Shown: positions 9,536-19,857, numbered from the stretch's first letter. The stretch is DNA of 64,000 nucleotides from Burkholderiales bacterium (GCA_947453625.1 CANGHK010000001.1:124001-188000); one strand, 5' to 3'. Translations and numbers: made by a program. The notes: a model not told the origin generated them from the letters alone.

Positions 9536-10617
9536 GGAGATTTCAGGAGCCGTTCGAGTTCGTCTGCGACGCGGGCGGCGGCGTGCGGGCGGGCCAGCGC
9601 GCGGGCGCGCTCGGCCATCGCCAGCAAGTCGTGGCGGTTCAGGGACTGCAACTGCGCCGCCAGGGATTCGGGTGTCAGTTCGGTCTGCGGCAGGTGCAGC
9701 GCCGCGCCAAAGCCGGCCAGGTGCTCGGCGTTGTCGTGCTGGTGCGCGGTGGTGCTGAGCACCAGCGGCACCAGCAGGCTGGCCACGCCGGCAGCGCACA
9801 ACTCGCTGACGGTGACCGCCCCGGCGCGGCAGACGATCAGGTCACAGTCGGCCAGGCGCTCGGCCATGTCGACGATGAAGGGCAGCACCTCGGCCTGATC
9901 GCCCGCCATGCCGGCCCGGGCGTAAGCGGCGCGCACGGTGTCGAGTTGGGCCGCACCGGTCTGGTGGACGATCAGCGGGCGGGTGTCGGGTGGCAGCAGC
10001 GCCAGCGCGGCCGGCAGCGTCTGGTTGAGCACTTGGGCGCCCAGGCTGCCCCCGACCACCAGCAGGCGCAGCCGGCCGCTGCGGCCGGCGAAGCGCTGTG
10101 CCGGCGCCGGCAGCGCCTCGATCTCGGCCCGCACCGGGTTGCCGGTGACCAGGCCGTGGCGGATGCGCGCGGCCTGGCCGTCGAAGCCGAAGGCCACGCG
10201 GTCAGCCACGCGCAGCAAGGCCTTGTTCGACAGCAGCAGCGCGGCGTCGGCATTGACCAGCATCAGCGGCTTGCGCAGCAGGCCGGCCATCAGCCCGCCC
10301 GGAAAGCAGACATAGCCGCCCATGCCCAGCACCGCGCTGGCGCGTCGCCGGCGCAGGATGCGCGCCGAGTCCCAGCAAGCCTTGAGCAGGCGCAGACCAC
10401 CGGTCAGGCTGTGCAGCAGGCCCTTGCCGCGCAGGCCGGTGAAGGCCAGCGCGTCGAGCGCGATGCCGGTGGGCGGCACCAGCTTGTTTTCCATGCCGGT
10501 GCGGGTGCCCAGCCAGCTCACGGTCCAGCCACGCTTCTGCACCTCGCGGGCGACCGCGATGCCGGGGATGATGTGGCCGCCGGTGCCGGCGGCCATGATG
10601 ATCAGGTGCGGCATCAT
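9532..10617 (-). CDS. murG: UDP-GlcNAc:lipid I N-acetylglucosaminyltransferase MurG
   Basis: MurG transfers GlcNAc to lipid I on the cytoplasmic membrane face, making lipid II. The protein has 361 residues, or 360 if the second of two adjacent ATGs is used. It begins [20 protein letters not shown], with the glycine-rich loop; a second loop [15 protein letters not shown] and the UDP-binding region [17 protein letters not shown] follow. The first ATG overlaps the stop codon of the third mini-ORF as ATGA. An SD-like GGAGG lies six bases upstream inside the repeat unit. Its translation is therefore tied to the mini-ORF array rather than directly to ftsW. Confidence 0.96.
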   Translation of the reverse strand: MMPHLIIMAAGTGGHIIPGIAVAREVQKRGWTVSWLGTRTGMENKLVPPTGIALDALAFTGLRGKGLLHSLTGGLRLLKACWDSARILRRRRASAVLGMGGYVCFPGGLMAGLLRKPLMLVNADAALLLSNKALLRVADRVAFGFDGQAARIRHGLVTGNPVRAEIEALPAPAQRFAGRSGRLRLLVVGGSLGAQVLNQTLPAALALLPPDTRPLIVHQTGAAQLDTVRAAYARAGMAGDQAEVLPFIVDMAERLADCDLIVCRAGAVTVSELCAAGVASLLVPLVLSTTAHQHDNAEHLAGFGAALHLPQTELTPESLAAQLQSLNRHDLLAMAERARALARPHAAARVADELERLLKSP

Positions 10618-10715
10618 GCGCGGCCTCCGCGCATGCGTTGCCTGTTCTGGCTTCGCCGGAGCAGACAGCCGGCGCAAGGCACCGTCGCCACGCTCTTGCA
10701 GAGCACGGCGATCAT
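10614..10715 (-). CDS. Mini-ORF 3 of the ftsW-murG array (33 residues), directly before murG
   Basis: The start ATG overlaps the stop of mini-ORF 2, and the TGA stop overlaps the murG start (ATGATG). The product begins [19 protein letters not shown] and ends [13 protein letters not shown]. Its end differs from the FtsW tail only in L to R within [10 protein letters not shown]. It has three cysteines and many arginines and resembles no known family. Translation is inferred from the intact coupling signals only. It may be a relay for ribosomes heading to murG rather than a functional peptide. Confidence 0.45.
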   Translation of the reverse strand: MIAVLCKSVATVPCAGCLLRRSQNRQRMRGGRA

Positions 10716-10807
10716 GCGCGGCCTCCTCGCATGAGCTGTCTGTTCTGGCTTCGCCGGAACCGGCATCGTGCGCTGCGCGCCCGCGCCATGCTGCGCACGG
10801 CGATCAT
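10712..10807 (-). CDS. Mini-ORF 2 of the ftsW-murG array (31 residues)
   Basis: This is the divergent middle unit. The product begins [17 protein letters not shown] and ends [14 protein letters not shown], identical at its end to the FtsW tail. It is two codons shorter than its neighbours, but the change is a multiple of three, so both ATGA overlaps survive. It is strongly basic and has no recognisable domain. Expression is inferred, not shown. Confidence 0.45.
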   Translation of the reverse strand: MIAVRSMARARSARCRFRRSQNRQLMRGGRA

Positions 10808-10905
10808 GCGCGGCCTCCGCGCATGAGCTGTCTGTTCTGGCTTCGCCGGAGCAGACAGCCGGCGCAAGGCGCCGTCGCCACGCTCTTGCAGAGCGCGGCG
10901 ATCAT
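10804..10905 (-). CDS. Mini-ORF 1 of the ftsW-murG array (33 residues), coupled to the ftsW stop
   Basis: Its ATG overlaps the ftsW TGA as ATGA, with GGAGG six bases upstream inside the last ftsW codons. The product begins [19 protein letters not shown] and ends [14 protein letters not shown], repeating the FtsW C-terminus. It is nearly identical to mini-ORF 3. The likely origin is duplication of an ancestral ftsW/murG overlap. Whether the peptide is made or matters is unknown. Confidence 0.45.
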   Translation of the reverse strand: MIAALCKSVATAPCAGCLLRRSQNRQLMRGGRA

Positions 10906-12191
10906 GCGCGGCCTCCGCGCATGAGCTGTCTGTTCTCAATATCCACGCGCACCACGATGGCCAGGGCGATCAGGTTCATCAGGATCGCCGAGCCACCGTA
11001 GCTCAGCAGCGGCAGCGTCAGGCCTTTGGTCGGCAGCGCGCCCAGGTTGACCCCCATGTTGATCAGGGTCTGGCCACCGACCCAGATGCCTATGCCCTGC
11101 ACCATCAGGCCGGCGAACACTTGGTCCATCGCCACCGCCTGGCGGCCGATCACGAAGATGCGACGGGTCAGCCAGAAAAAGGCCAGGATCACCACCGCGA
11201 CGCCGACGAAACCCAGTTCCTCGCCGATCACCGCCATCAGGAAGTCGGTGTGCGCCTCGGGCAGGTAATGCAGCTTCTCGACGCTCTCACCCAGCCCTTG
11301 GCCGGTGAGCTGGCCGCGGCCGAAGGCGATCAGCGAATGCGTCAGCTGGTAGCCCTTGCCGGCCGAATACACCGGGTCCCAGGGGTTCATGAAGGCCAGG
11401 ATGCGCTCGCGCCGGAACGGGCTGGTGGCGACCATCAAGCCAAAGATCCCCAGCAGCAACGCAAAACTGAAGAAGAACATCCGGCCGTTGACGCCGCCCA
11501 GGAACAGGATGCCGAGTGCCATCAGCGCGATCACGACGAAGGCGCCCATGTCGGGCTCGTCGAGCAGCAGCATGCCGATGAAGGCCAGCGCCAGCGCCAT
11601 CGGCCAGACCGCCCGGATGAAGCGCTCCTTGACATCCATCTTGCGCACCATGTAGCTGGCGGCGTACATCGCCATCGCCAGCTTGGCCAACTCGCTGGGC
11701 TGGAAGTTCATCACGCCCAGCGGCAGCCAGCGCCGCGCGCCGTTCACACCCTTGCCGACATGCGGGATCAGCACCACGCCCAGCAGCACCAGCGACAGCA
11801 CGAAGAGCTTGGGGGCCCATTTCTCCCAGGCGCTGATCGGCACCTGCACCGACAGCAGCGCGGCGACGAAGGCGATGCCCAGCGACAGCGCGTGCCGGTT
11901 CAGGAAGAAGGTGGGCGAATAGCGGGCGTACTTGGGGCTGTCGGGCAAGGCCACGCTGGCCGAATAGACCATCACCAGACCGAGCGCCAGCAGGCCGATC
12001 ACGCAACCCACCAGCGCCTGGTCGAAACCGGCGATGCGTGTGGGCTGGTCAGTGGCCGCACCGTCCCACTCGCGTATCGGCAAGGCGCGCTTGCGCGCGA
12101 CGGACCCGCCGCGTCCATCGCGACCACCGACTTGACCGCGCAGGCGCGACCACAGCGCGCTCAGGCCGAAGCCCTGGGATGCGCTGCTCAC
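10902..12191 (-). CDS. ftsW: Septal peptidoglycan polymerase FtsW (SEDS family)
   Basis: FtsW is the multi-pass glycosyltransferase that polymerises lipid II with FtsI at the septum. The 429-residue protein has about ten hydrophobic segments after a 60-residue basic cytoplasmic leader. SEDS signatures include [20 protein letters not shown], the catalytic-aspartate region [13 protein letters not shown], and [23 protein letters not shown] start overlaps the murD stop (GTGA). The extreme C-terminus, [11 protein letters not shown], is encoded by the first (partial) copy of the repeat array and differs from usual FtsW tails. Confidence 0.96.
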   Translation of the reverse strand: MSSASQGFGLSALWSRLRGQVGGRDGRGGSVARKRALPIREWDGAATDQPTRIAGFDQALVGCVIGLLALGLVMVYSASVALPDSPKYARYSPTFFLNRHALSLGIAFVAALLSVQVPISAWEKWAPKLFVLSLVLLGVVLIPHVGKGVNGARRWLPLGVMNFQPSELAKLAMAMYAASYMVRKMDVKERFIRAVWPMALALAFIGMLLLDEPDMGAFVVIALMALGILFLGGVNGRMFFFSFALLLGIFGLMVATSPFRRERILAFMNPWDPVYSAGKGYQLTHSLIAFGRGQLTGQGLGESVEKLHYLPEAHTDFLMAVIGEELGFVGVAVVILAFFWLTRRIFVIGRQAVAMDQVFAGLMVQGIGIWVGGQTLINMGVNLGALPTKGLTLPLLSYGGSAILMNLIALAIVVRVDIENRQLMRGGRA

Positions 12192-13972
12192 AGTACGGCC
12201 TCCCCATGTTCGGCGGCCAGCGCCTGCACTGCGGCGACGAAGACTTCGGCCCGATGACCGTAGTTGCGGAACATGTCCAGGCTGGCACAGGCCGGGCTGA
12301 GCAGCACTGCGTCGCCCGGCCGGGCTTGGTTAAAGCACCAAGCCACTGCTGCTTCCAGGCTGTCATGGTGCTGGCGCGGCACCCGGTCGGCCGCGGCGTC
12401 ACCCGCCAGCACGGTCGCGATAGTCCCGGCGTCGCGCCCGATCAAGGCCACCGCCCGAGCGTGGCGGGCCACCGGATCGGCCAGGGGCGAAAAATCCTGG
12501 CCCTTGCCGTCACCGCCCAGGATCACCACCAGCCTGGCCGGCGCCTGGTCGGCGCCCAGGCCGAGCAGCGCCGCTACCGTGGCGCCGACATTGGTGCCCT
12601 TGCTGTCGTCGAAGACATCCACCTCACCAACCCGGGCGATGAATTCGACCCGATGCGGCTCACCACGGTATTCGCGCAGACCGTGCAACAGGGCGTTGAG
12701 CGGGCAGCCGATCGCAGTGGTCAGCGCCAGCGCGGCCAGCGCATTGGCGGCGTTGTGGCGGCCACGCACGCGCAACGCATCGGCCGGCATCAGGCGCTGC
12801 AGCACGATCTCATCGTCGGCACCGTCACCGCGGCCGGGCTTGCGACGGCTGAGGGTCTCGTCGACCTCGCGCGCCCGCACCAGCCAGGCCATGCCGTTCT
12901 CGACCACCAGACCGAAATCGCCAGGCCGCTGCGGCGCGTCGAGGCCGAAGCGGACCACCTTGGGACCCGCCGACACCGAGGGCCGGCCGCGGCCGCCCTT
13001 GACGAAGACCGGCGCTGGCACCATGGCCTCGACCCGCAGGTCGTCGCGGTTGATCACCATCACGCCTTGGCTGCCGAAGACCCTGGACTTGGCCGCCGCG
13101 TAGGCGTCCATGCTGCCGTGCCAGTCGAGATGGTCTTGCGTGACGTTGAGCACCGCGCTTGCACTGGGCTCGAAGCCGCGCACCGCGTCGAGTTGGAAGC
13201 TCGACAGCTCGAGCACCCAGACCTCGGGCAGGTGCGCGAAGACCGGCGTGGCCGGCGCGGGCGGCGCCAGTTGGAGCGGCGCGTCGTCGACGGGCAGCAG
13301 CACACCCTCTACCGCTTCGGCTGGTGCCATCGCGGGGGCGTCGCCGTCGATGGCCGGCGCGACGGGTTCGGCGGTGGACTCGGCGCCGGGCAGCGGTTCG
13401 ACCGCTGGCTCGATGACTGGCTTGACCAAGTCTTCCGCGGTTGGCGCTGGCAGAGCCGGCTCTAGGTCCAACGCGTCGGCCAGCGTGTCCAGCATCGTCG
13501 GCCCGATATTGCCGGCCACCGCCACCTGCAGGCCGCAGCGCGCCACCAGCAACGCACACATCGCGGTGGTGGTGGTCTTGCCGTTGGTGCCGGTGATGGC
13601 CAGGACCTTGGGTGCATAGCCGCGGTCGGCCTTCAGGTCAACCAGCGCGCGGATGAACAGGTCGAGTTCGCCGCCCAATGCGATGCCGCGGTCGCGGACG
13701 GCGTCGAGCAGCGGCGCGATCCGGGCGTCGCAGGGCGCCAGGCCAGGGCTCTTGAGCACAAGTTGCACGCCGGCCAGGTCGTCGGCGCCCAGCATGCCGC
13801 TGCGCAAGCGGGCCGAGGGCACAGCCTCGCGCAAGGCCGCGGCCTGCGGCGGGTGGTCGCGCGAATCCCAGACCTGCACCCGCGCGCCGAAGCGCGCGCA
13901 CCAGCGCGCCATCGCCAGGCCCGACTCACCCAGGCCCAGCACCAGCACCGACAGGTCGATGAGATGATTCAT
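12188..13972 (-). CDS. murD: UDP-N-acetylmuramoyl-L-alanine--D-glutamate ligase MurD with a large insert
   Basis: MurD adds D-glutamate to UDP-MurNAc-L-Ala. N-terminal [15 protein letters not shown], the ATP loop [14 protein letters not shown] (about residues 126-139), [23 protein letters not shown] and [12 protein letters not shown] identify it. At 594 residues it is far longer than E. coli MurD (438). About 78 residues (170-247) form an insert of mainly Pro, Ala, Glu and Val (for example [14 protein letters not shown]) between [10 protein letters not shown] and [12 protein letters not shown]; a smaller charged insert precedes [11 protein letters not shown]. The start ATG overlaps the mraY stop. 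An in-frame extension to 15127 is a shadow of mraY. Confidence 0.95.
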   Translation of the reverse strand: MNHLIDLSVLVLGLGESGLAMARWCARFGARVQVWDSRDHPPQAAALREAVPSARLRSGMLGADDLAGVQLVLKSPGLAPCDARIAPLLDAVRDRGIALGGELDLFIRALVDLKADRGYAPKVLAITGTNGKTTTTAMCALLVARCGLQVAVAGNIGPTMLDTLADALDLEPALPAPTAEDLVKPVIEPAVEPLPGAESTAEPVAPAIDGDAPAMAPAEAVEGVLLPVDDAPLQLAPPAPATPVFAHLPEVWVLELSSFQLDAVRGFEPSASAVLNVTQDHLDWHGSMDAYAAAKSRVFGSQGVMVINRDDLRVEAMVPAPVFVKGGRGRPSVSAGPKVVRFGLDAPQRPGDFGLVVENGMAWLVRAREVDETLSRRKPGRGDGADDEIVLQRLMPADALRVRGRHNAANALAALALTTAIGCPLNALLHGLREYRGEPHRVEFIARVGEVDVFDDSKGTNVGATVAALLGLGADQAPARLVVILGGDGKGQDFSPLADPVARHARAVALIGRDAGTIATVLAGDAAADRVPRQHHDSLEAAVAWCFNQARPGDAVLLSPACASLDMFRNYGHRAEVFVAAVQALAAEHGEAVL

Positions 13973-15147
13973 CGGAGTTTGAGGCTGGCCAGCCCGACCA
14001 GGCACAACAGCATCGTGATGATCCAGAAGCGGATCACGACCTGTGTCTCGGTCCAGCCGCTCTTCTCGAAATGGTGGTGCAGCGGCGACATCTTGAAGAT
14101 GCGCCGACCCACGCCGTACTTCTTCTTGGTGTACTTGAACCAGCTGACCTGCAGCATCACCGACAGCACTTCGGCGACGAAGATGCCGCCCATGATGCCG
14201 AGCACGATCTCCTGCCGGGTGATCACCGCCACCGTGCCCAGGCCGCCACCCAGCGACAACGCGCCGACGTCGCCCATGAACACCTGTGCCGGGTGGGCGT
14301 TGAACCAGAGGAATGCCAGGCCCGCACCGGCCAGCGCGCTGCAGAAGATCAGCACCTCGCCGGCGCCCGGGATATGCGGGAACAGCAGGTATTTGCTGTA
14401 GACCGCGTTGCCCACGACATAGGCAAAGATCCCCAGCGCCGAGCCCACCATCACCACCGGCATGATCGCCAGGCCGTCCAGCCCGTCGGTGAAGTTGACC
14501 GCGTTGCTGGCGCCGACGATGACGAAGTAGCTCAGCGTGATGAAACCGAACACGCCCAGCGGGTAGCTCACCGTCTTGAAGAACGGCAGCATCAGGTCGG
14601 CCTTGGGCGGCAAGTCGTTGGAAAACCCGCTCTGTATCCAGCGCACGAACAGTTCCAGCACCCGCAGGTTGGTGGACTCGGAGACCGAGAACGCCAAGTA
14701 GAGCGCGGCCACCAGGCCGATCAGCGATTGCCAGAAAAACTTTTCGCGCGAGCGCATGCCCTCGGGGTCTTTCAGCACCACCTTGCGCCAGTCGTCGACC
14801 CAGCCCACCGCGCCGAAGCCGAAGGTCACCAGCATCACGACCCAGACGAAGCGGTTGCTCCAGTCGAACCACAGCAGCGTGGCCACGCCTATGCCCAGCA
14901 GGATCAGCACCCCGCCCATCGTCGGCGTGCCGCGCTTGACCAGGTGACTCTGCATGCCGTAGTCGCGGATGGGCTGGCCGATCTTGAGCTCGGTCAGCTT
15001 GCCGATCACCCACGGCCCCATCGACAGGCCGATCAGCAGCGCCGTCAGCGCCGACATCACGGCGCGGAAGGTCAGGTACTGGAAGACGCGCAGGAAACCC
15101 CATTCGGGAAACTGGACCAGCAACCACTGCGACAGGCTAAGCAGCAT
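13969..15147 (-). CDS. mraY: Phospho-N-acetylmuramoyl-pentapeptide-transferase MraY
   Basis: MraY moves phospho-MurNAc-pentapeptide to undecaprenyl phosphate, forming lipid I in the inner membrane. The 392-residue protein has about ten membrane segments. Family motifs include [13 protein letters not shown], the aspartate-containing [23 protein letters not shown], and [18 protein letters not shown]; the histidine-rich loop is [12 protein letters not shown]. The start [18 protein letters not shown] overlaps the murF stop by 11 bases; residues upstream in this frame are not conserved. Confidence 0.97.
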   Translation of the reverse strand: MLLSLSQWLLVQFPEWGFLRVFQYLTFRAVMSALTALLIGLSMGPWVIGKLTELKIGQPIRDYGMQSHLVKRGTPTMGGVLILLGIGVATLLWFDWSNRFVWVVMLVTFGFGAVGWVDDWRKVVLKDPEGMRSREKFFWQSLIGLVAALYLAFSVSESTNLRVLELFVRWIQSGFSNDLPPKADLMLPFFKTVSYPLGVFGFITLSYFVIVGASNAVNFTDGLDGLAIMPVVMVGSALGIFAYVVGNAVYSKYLLFPHIPGAGEVLIFCSALAGAGLAFLWFNAHPAQVFMGDVGALSLGGGLGTVAVITRQEIVLGIMGGIFVAEVLSVMLQVSWFKYTKKKYGVGRRIFKMSPLHHHFEKSGWTETQVVIRFWIITMLLCLVGLASLKLR

Positions 15148-16576
15148 CGCGGCGCTCCCCGGATTCCGCGGCGGCGCGCTGCTGCAGCGCGGCGACGACG
15201 CTCTCCATGCGCATGAAGCGCGAACCCTTGACCAACACCGACGCAAAGGCCGGCGCGGCGTCCAGCGCGGCGATCAGGTCGGCGACGCGATCGAAATGGC
15301 GGGCGCCCGCGCCGTAGGCCATTGCCGCATCGGCGCACAGCGCCCCGACGGTCCAAAGCGACCCGATGCCGGCGGCCTGCGCGCAAGCGCCGACTTCGGC
15401 ATGGAAGGCCTGGCCCTGGTCGCCGACCTCGCCCATGTCGCCCAGCACCAGCCAATGCGGCGCGGGCAGGCCGGCCAGCAGGTCGATGGCGGCGCGCACC
15501 GAGTCGGGGTTGGCGTTGTAGCTGTCGTCCACCAAAGTCACCGCGCGGCCGGCCTGCAGCAAGGGCAGCAGGCGCGAGCGACCAGCCACCGGGCGGAAGC
15601 CCTCAATGCCCTGCACCACCGCGGCCAGCGGGGCGCCGGCCGCCAGCGCGACGGCAGCAGCAGCCAGCGCGTTGTGCAGGTTGTGTCGGCCGGGGCTGCG
15701 CAGGGTCAGCGTGGCCGCGCCGGCCGGCGTGCGCAGGGCCAAGCGCCAGTGGCCGCCTTCGTCGTCCGACACCCAGGCGGCGGGCGCGGCGGGGTCGGGC
15801 GTCAAGTCGGCCTGGCCCTGCATCGCGAACGTGATCCGCCGACGCGCGCCTGCCAGCCCGCGCCAGACGGCCGCGTGGGCGTCATCGGCCGGATACACCG
15901 CCACGCCATCGGCCGGCAGCGCGCCGATGACCGCGCCGTTCTCTTCGGCCACTGCCTGCACGCTGGCCATGAACTCCTGGTGCTCGCGCTGCGCGTTGTT
16001 GACCAGCGCCACCGTCGGCTGGGCGATGCGCGCCAGCAAGGCGATCTCGCCCGGGTGGTTCATGCCGAGTTCCAGCACCGCGACGCGGTGCTGGAGCGCG
16101 CCGTCCTGGCGCAGCCGAAGCACCGTCAGCGGCACGCCGATGTGGTTGTTGTAGTTGCCGGCGGTGGCCAGCGCAGCGTCTCCCCGCCAGGCGCGCAGCA
16201 CTGACGCAACCATCTGGGTCACGGTGGTCTTGCCGTTGCTGCCGGCCACCGCGATCAAGGGCAGGTCCAGCCCGGCGCGCCAGGCTTGGGCCAGTTGCTG
16301 CAGCGCGGCCAGCGCGTCGGGAACGAGCAAGCCGGGCAGGCCGACCTCGACCAGACCATGCTCGGCCAGCGCGGCGGCGGCGCCGGCGGCGCGCGCCTGC
16401 GGCAGGCAGTCGTGGGCGTCGAAACGCTCGCCGCGCAGCGCGACGAACAGGTCGCCCGGCTGCAGGCTGCGCGTGTCGCTGTGCACCCGCAGCAGCGGCG
16501 TGGCCGGGTCGCCGACCAGCCTGGCGCCAGGCAGCATCGCGTGGGCCTGGGCCAGCGTCATCAGCGGCGCGCTCAT
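15137..16576 (-). CDS. murF: UDP-MurNAc-tripeptide--D-alanyl-D-alanine ligase MurF
   Basis: MurF adds the D-Ala-D-Ala dipeptide (made by Ddl) to complete the UDP-MurNAc pentapeptide. The 479-residue protein has the N-terminal [17 protein letters not shown], the ATP loop [14 protein letters not shown], the central [17 protein letters not shown] and the C-terminal [14 protein letters not shown] motif. The ATG overlaps the murE stop by four bases. Confidence 0.97.
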   Translation of the reverse strand: MSAPLMTLAQAHAMLPGARLVGDPATPLLRVHSDTRSLQPGDLFVALRGERFDAHDCLPQARAAGAAAALAEHGLVEVGLPGLLVPDALAALQQLAQAWRAGLDLPLIAVAGSNGKTTVTQMVASVLRAWRGDAALATAGNYNNHIGVPLTVLRLRQDGALQHRVAVLELGMNHPGEIALLARIAQPTVALVNNAQREHQEFMASVQAVAEENGAVIGALPADGVAVYPADDAHAAVWRGLAGARRRITFAMQGQADLTPDPAAPAAWVSDDEGGHWRLALRTPAGAATLTLRSPGRHNLHNALAAAAVALAAGAPLAAVVQGIEGFRPVAGRSRLLPLLQAGRAVTLVDDSYNANPDSVRAAIDLLAGLPAPHWLVLGDMGEVGDQGQAFHAEVGACAQAAGIGSLWTVGALCADAAMAYGAGARHFDRVADLIAALDAAPAFASVLVKGSRFMRMESVVAALQQRAAAESGERRDAA

Positions 16577-18090
16577 GCCGCCACCCTGGCCGACAAGGCC
16601 TCGGCGGCCACCGCAGAGTCCAGGAACGGTCGCTTGACGCCGTCCAACTCCTGCTCGTCCTCATGGCCTTTGCCGGCCAGCAGCACCACATCTGCGGCAT
16701 CGGCCAGTCCAACCGCATGGAAGATCGCGGCGCGCCGGTCTTCGATCACGTCGACCTGGCGGTCGTTGAAGAGACCGGCCAGGATCTGCGCCAGGATCAG
16801 CGCCGGCTTCTCGCGCCGCGGGTTGTCGCTGGTCAGCACCACCCGGTCGGCCAGTTTGTGGGCGATCGCGCCCATCAGCGGCCGCTTGGTGGCGTCACGG
16901 TTGCCGCCGCAACCGAACACGCACCACAGCCGGCCGCCACGCGCCGCTGCCAGCGGCCGCAACGCGGACAGCGCCTTGTCCAGCGCATCGGGCGTGTGGG
17001 CGTAATCGACCACCACCTCGGGCTGACCGGACGGCGCGGGCACCCGGTCCATCCGGCCGGGCACCGGCGTCAGCCGCGCCAGCACCGCCCCAGCGTCAGA
17101 CAGCGACACGCCCAGCGCGCGCAGCGCGCCGACGGTGCTCAACAGGTTGCCGGCGTTGTAGTCGCCGATCAGCGCGCTGCGCACCGGCACGCGGGACTCG
17201 CCCTCGACCAGCGTGAACGCCAAGCCACCATCGACATAGCCCAGGCCTTCGGCGCGCAAGCGCGCCGCGCCCCCCACCGAGGTGGTCCACAGGTCCAGCC
17301 CGGCCGCATCGCGCTGGCCCAGTTCACGCGCCAGGGCCTGGCCCTGGGCATCGTCGACATTGATCACCGCGGCCTGCAGTCCGGGCCAACCGAACAGCGC
17401 GCGCTTGGCGGCCCAATAGGCCGACATGTCGCCGTGGTAGTCGAGGTGGTCGCGGGTCAGGTTGGTGAACTGCGCCAACCGGACCCTGGTGCCGGCCAGC
17501 CTGTGCTCGGCCAGGCCGATCGACGAAGCCTCGATCGCGCAGGCTGCAATGCCGGCGTCGACCATCTCGCGGAAGGCCGATTGCAGCGTCACCGGGTCTG
17601 GGGTGGTCAGGCCGGTCGCCACCAGGCTGGCGGGCAAATCACCCAGTGGCGGCTCGCCTATCCCGAGCGTGCCCACCACGCCGCAGCGCCGGCCCAGCGC
17701 CGACAGGGCCTGCGCCGTCCACCAGGCGGTGCTGCTCTTGCCGTTGGTGCCGGTGACGGCGATCACCGGCAACTGCCCGGTCGGCGCGCCGAACCAGACC
17801 GAGGCCAGCAGGCCGGTGGCCGCCTTCAGGTCAGGCAGGCAGGCGATGCGCTGATCGCCTTCGGCCAGGTCGAAGCCAGCGACACCGTCGGCCTCGACCA
17901 GGCAGGCGGCGGCACCGGCCGCCAAGGCGTCGGCGACATACTGGCGCCCGTCGGTGGCGTAACCCGGCCAGGCGATGAAACCGTCGCCAGGCTGCACCGC
18001 ACGGCTGTCACAACGCAGCGTGGCGGGACGGCGCACCCGCTCGGACAGCCAGGCGCTGGTGTCGGCGATGCTGGTGAGCCGGCGCGGCAC
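16573..18090 (-). CDS. murE: UDP-MurNAc-L-Ala-D-Glu--meso-diaminopimelate ligase MurE
   Basis: MurE adds the third stem-peptide residue. The ATP loop AVTGTNGKSSTAW lies at about residues 111-123. DNPRREKP (DNPR at 422-425) is the motif of enzymes using meso-diaminopimelate rather than lysine, as expected in a Gram-negative cell. TNLTRDHLDYHGDM and VDYAHTPDALDKAL are also present. The 505-residue protein starts with GTG directly after the ftsI stop codon. Confidence 0.97.
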   Translation of the reverse strand: MPRRLTSIADTSAWLSERVRRPATLRCDSRAVQPGDGFIAWPGYATDGRQYVADALAAGAAACLVEADGVAGFDLAEGDQRIACLPDLKAATGLLASVWFGAPTGQLPVIAVTGTNGKSSTAWWTAQALSALGRRCGVVGTLGIGEPPLGDLPASLVATGLTTPDPVTLQSAFREMVDAGIAACAIEASSIGLAEHRLAGTRVRLAQFTNLTRDHLDYHGDMSAYWAAKRALFGWPGLQAAVINVDDAQGQALARELGQRDAAGLDLWTTSVGGAARLRAEGLGYVDGGLAFTLVEGESRVPVRSALIGDYNAGNLLSTVGALRALGVSLSDAGAVLARLTPVPGRMDRVPAPSGQPEVVVDYAHTPDALDKALSALRPLAAARGGRLWCVFGCGGNRDATKRPLMGAIAHKLADRVVLTSDNPRREKPALILAQILAGLFNDRQVDVIEDRRAAIFHAVGLADAADVVLLAGKGHEDEQELDGVKRPFLDSAVAAEALSARVAA

Positions 18091-19857
18091 CTAGAAGCTC
18101 TCCTGCTCGGCCGGCAAGGCCCGGGCCACGACGTTGGGCTTGACGTCCAGATCGGGCGCCACGTTCATCATGCGCAGGGTCTGCTGCACCACTTGGCTGA
18201 ACACCGGCGCGGCCACGTCACCGCCAAAGTACTTGCCGGCGCTGGGCTCGTCAACCATCACCGCGACGATGATGCGCGGCTTGTCGACCGGCGCCATGCC
18301 GACGAACCACGATCGGTACTTGTTGCTGGCGTAACCATGGCCCTCCTGCTTGCGCGCCGTGCCGCTCTTGCCGCCCACCGAGTAGCCCATGGTCTGGGCC
18401 TTGGGGCCGGTGCCGCCGGGGCCTGCGGCCATCTGCAGCATCCGGCGGATCTCCTGCGCTGTCCCGACCGAGATCACACGCAGGCCGGCCACCGGGCGGT
18501 CTTGCTTGAGCATGCTGACCGGAATCACCTCGCCATCGCGGGCGAATACCGTGTAGGCATGGGCCATCTGCAGCAGCGAGGCCGACAGGCCGTAGCCATA
18601 GGCCATCGTCGCCTGCTCGATCGGACGCCAGGTCTTGAACGGCCGCAGCCTGCCGGTCACCGCGCCGGGAAAGTTGATCTGCGGCTTCTGCCCGTAGCCC
18701 ACCGCGGAGTACAACTCCCACAGTTCGCGCGGCTGCATCATCATCGCAACGCGCACGATGCCGATGTTGCTGCTCTTCTGGATCACCTCGCGCGCCGACA
18801 GCGCGCCATGACCGTGGGCGTCCTTGATGGCGATGCCGCTGACCACCACGCTGCCCGGCGCGGTGTTGAGAACCTGCTCGGGCTTGACGCGGCCGGTCTC
18901 GAGCGCCCAAGCCATCACCAGCGGCTTCATCGTCGAGCCGGGCTCGAAGATGTCGGTCAGCGCCCGGTTCCGCAGTTGCTCACCGCTGCGCCGACTGCGC
19001 TCGCCGGGATCGTAGCTGGGGAAGTTGGCCAGGGCCAGGATCTCGCCGGTCTGCACGTCGAGCACCACCACGCTGCCGGCCTTGGCCTTGTGTTCGGCGA
19101 CCGCGTCGCGCACCCGCTGGTAGGCGAAGAACTGCACCTTGGCATCGACCGACAGCGCGATGTCGGCGCCGTCGGCCGGCTCGATATGGGTGCCCAGGTC
19201 CTCGACCACCCGGCCCAGCCTGTCCTTGACCACGCCGCGCGCACCGTTGTGGCCTTGCAGCTGGGTCTGGAAGGCCAGTTCGACGCCCTCCTGGCCCTGG
19301 TCTTCCAGGTTGGTGAAGCCCAGCACATGCGCCGCGGACTCTCCCTCGGGGTAGCGGCGCCGGTATTCGCGGCTCTGGTACAGGCCCTTGATGCCCAGTG
19401 CCTGGATCTGGGTCCAGGTATCGGTTTCGATCTGGCGCCGCAGCCAGGCGAAGTTGTTGCTGCCGCTGTCCAGCCGCGCCTCGAACTCGGCGGGCGTCAT
19501 GCCCAGCAGTTCGCCCAGCCTGGCGCGCTGCGCCGGACTGGCCTGAAATTCCTTGGGGATCGCCCAGACGCTGGGCACAGGCACGCTGGTGGCCAGCAAC
19601 TGGCCGCCACGGTCGACGATGCGCCCGCGCGAGGCCGGCACTTCGAGCGTGTGGGCGTAGCGCTTCTCGCCCTGCTTGCGGAAAAACTCAGGCCCGATGA
19701 GTTGGATGTAGGCGGCGCGCCCCAGCAGGCCGGCAAACCCGAAACCCACCGCGGCGACGAGGAAGCGGCTGCGCCAATTCGGCGTCTTGCTGGCCAGCAA
19801 GGGGCTGGTGGCGTAGTTGACGCCGCGCACCGACGACGGGCTGATCAGCTTGCTCAT
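18091..19857 (-). CDS. ftsI: Septal transpeptidase FtsI (PBP3)
   Basis: FtsI is the division-specific class B penicillin-binding protein that crosslinks septal murein next to FtsW. The 588-residue protein has a short cytoplasmic N-terminus, one membrane helix (about residues 31-53), a pedestal domain and a transpeptidase domain. The three active-site motifs are visible: STMK at 308-311 (S308 nucleophile), SSN at 362-364 and KSGT at 497-500. The start ATG overlaps the ftsL stop (ATGA). Confidence 0.98.
   Translation of the reverse strand: MSKLISPSSVRGVNYATSPLLASKTPNWRSRFLVAAVGFGFAGLLGRAAYIQLIGPEFFRKQGEKRYAHTLEVPASRGRIVDRGGQLLATSVPVPSVWAIPKEFQASPAQRARLGELLGMTPAEFEARLDSGSNNFAWLRRQIETDTWTQIQALGIKGLYQSREYRRRYPEGESAAHVLGFTNLEDQGQEGVELAFQTQLQGHNGARGVVKDRLGRVVEDLGTHIEPADGADIALSVDAKVQFFAYQRVRDAVAEHKAKAGSVVVLDVQTGEILALANFPSYDPGERSRRSGEQLRNRALTDIFEPGSTMKPLVMAWALETGRVKPEQVLNTAPGSVVVSGIAIKDAHGHGALSAREVIQKSSNIGIVRVAMMMQPRELWELYSAVGYGQKPQINFPGAVTGRLRPFKTWRPIEQATMAYGYGLSASLLQMAHAYTVFARDGEVIPVSMLKQDRPVAGLRVISVGTAQEIRRMLQMAAGPGGTGPKAQTMGYSVGGKSGTARKQEGHGYASNKYRSWFVGMAPVDKPRIIVAVMVDEPSAGKYFGGDVAAPVFSQVVQQTLRMMNVAPDLDVKPNVVARALPAEQESF

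Larger units (their letters stand above)
10613..10936. repeat. Tandem array of 98/92/98-base units plus a partial unit between ftsW and murG
   Basis: Three head-to-tail units occupy 10613-10710 (98 bases), 10711-10802 (92) and 10803-10900 (98). A partial fourth copy (10901-10936) forms the last codons of ftsW. The outer full units are almost identical. The middle one keeps both ends but has a different central part. Read on the minus strand, each unit carries a GGAGG, an ATGA stop/start overlap, and a stem-loop with 11 pairs (two of them G-U) and a TTC loop; in one unit this stem is at 10831-10855. All unit lengths equal 2 modulo 3, which keeps each TGA overlapping the next ATG. There are no unique spacers, so this is not CRISPR. 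Confidence 0.92.

Noticed and set aside
10613-10936. CRISPR-like array
   Set aside because: The repeats are contiguous 92-98-base units without unique spacers, and no cas genes are nearby.
13973-15127. Upstream half of the 979-codon minus-strand frame that ends in murD
   Set aside because: The N-terminal part is an out-of-frame reading of mraY; real MurD starts at 13972 with [10 protein letters not shown].
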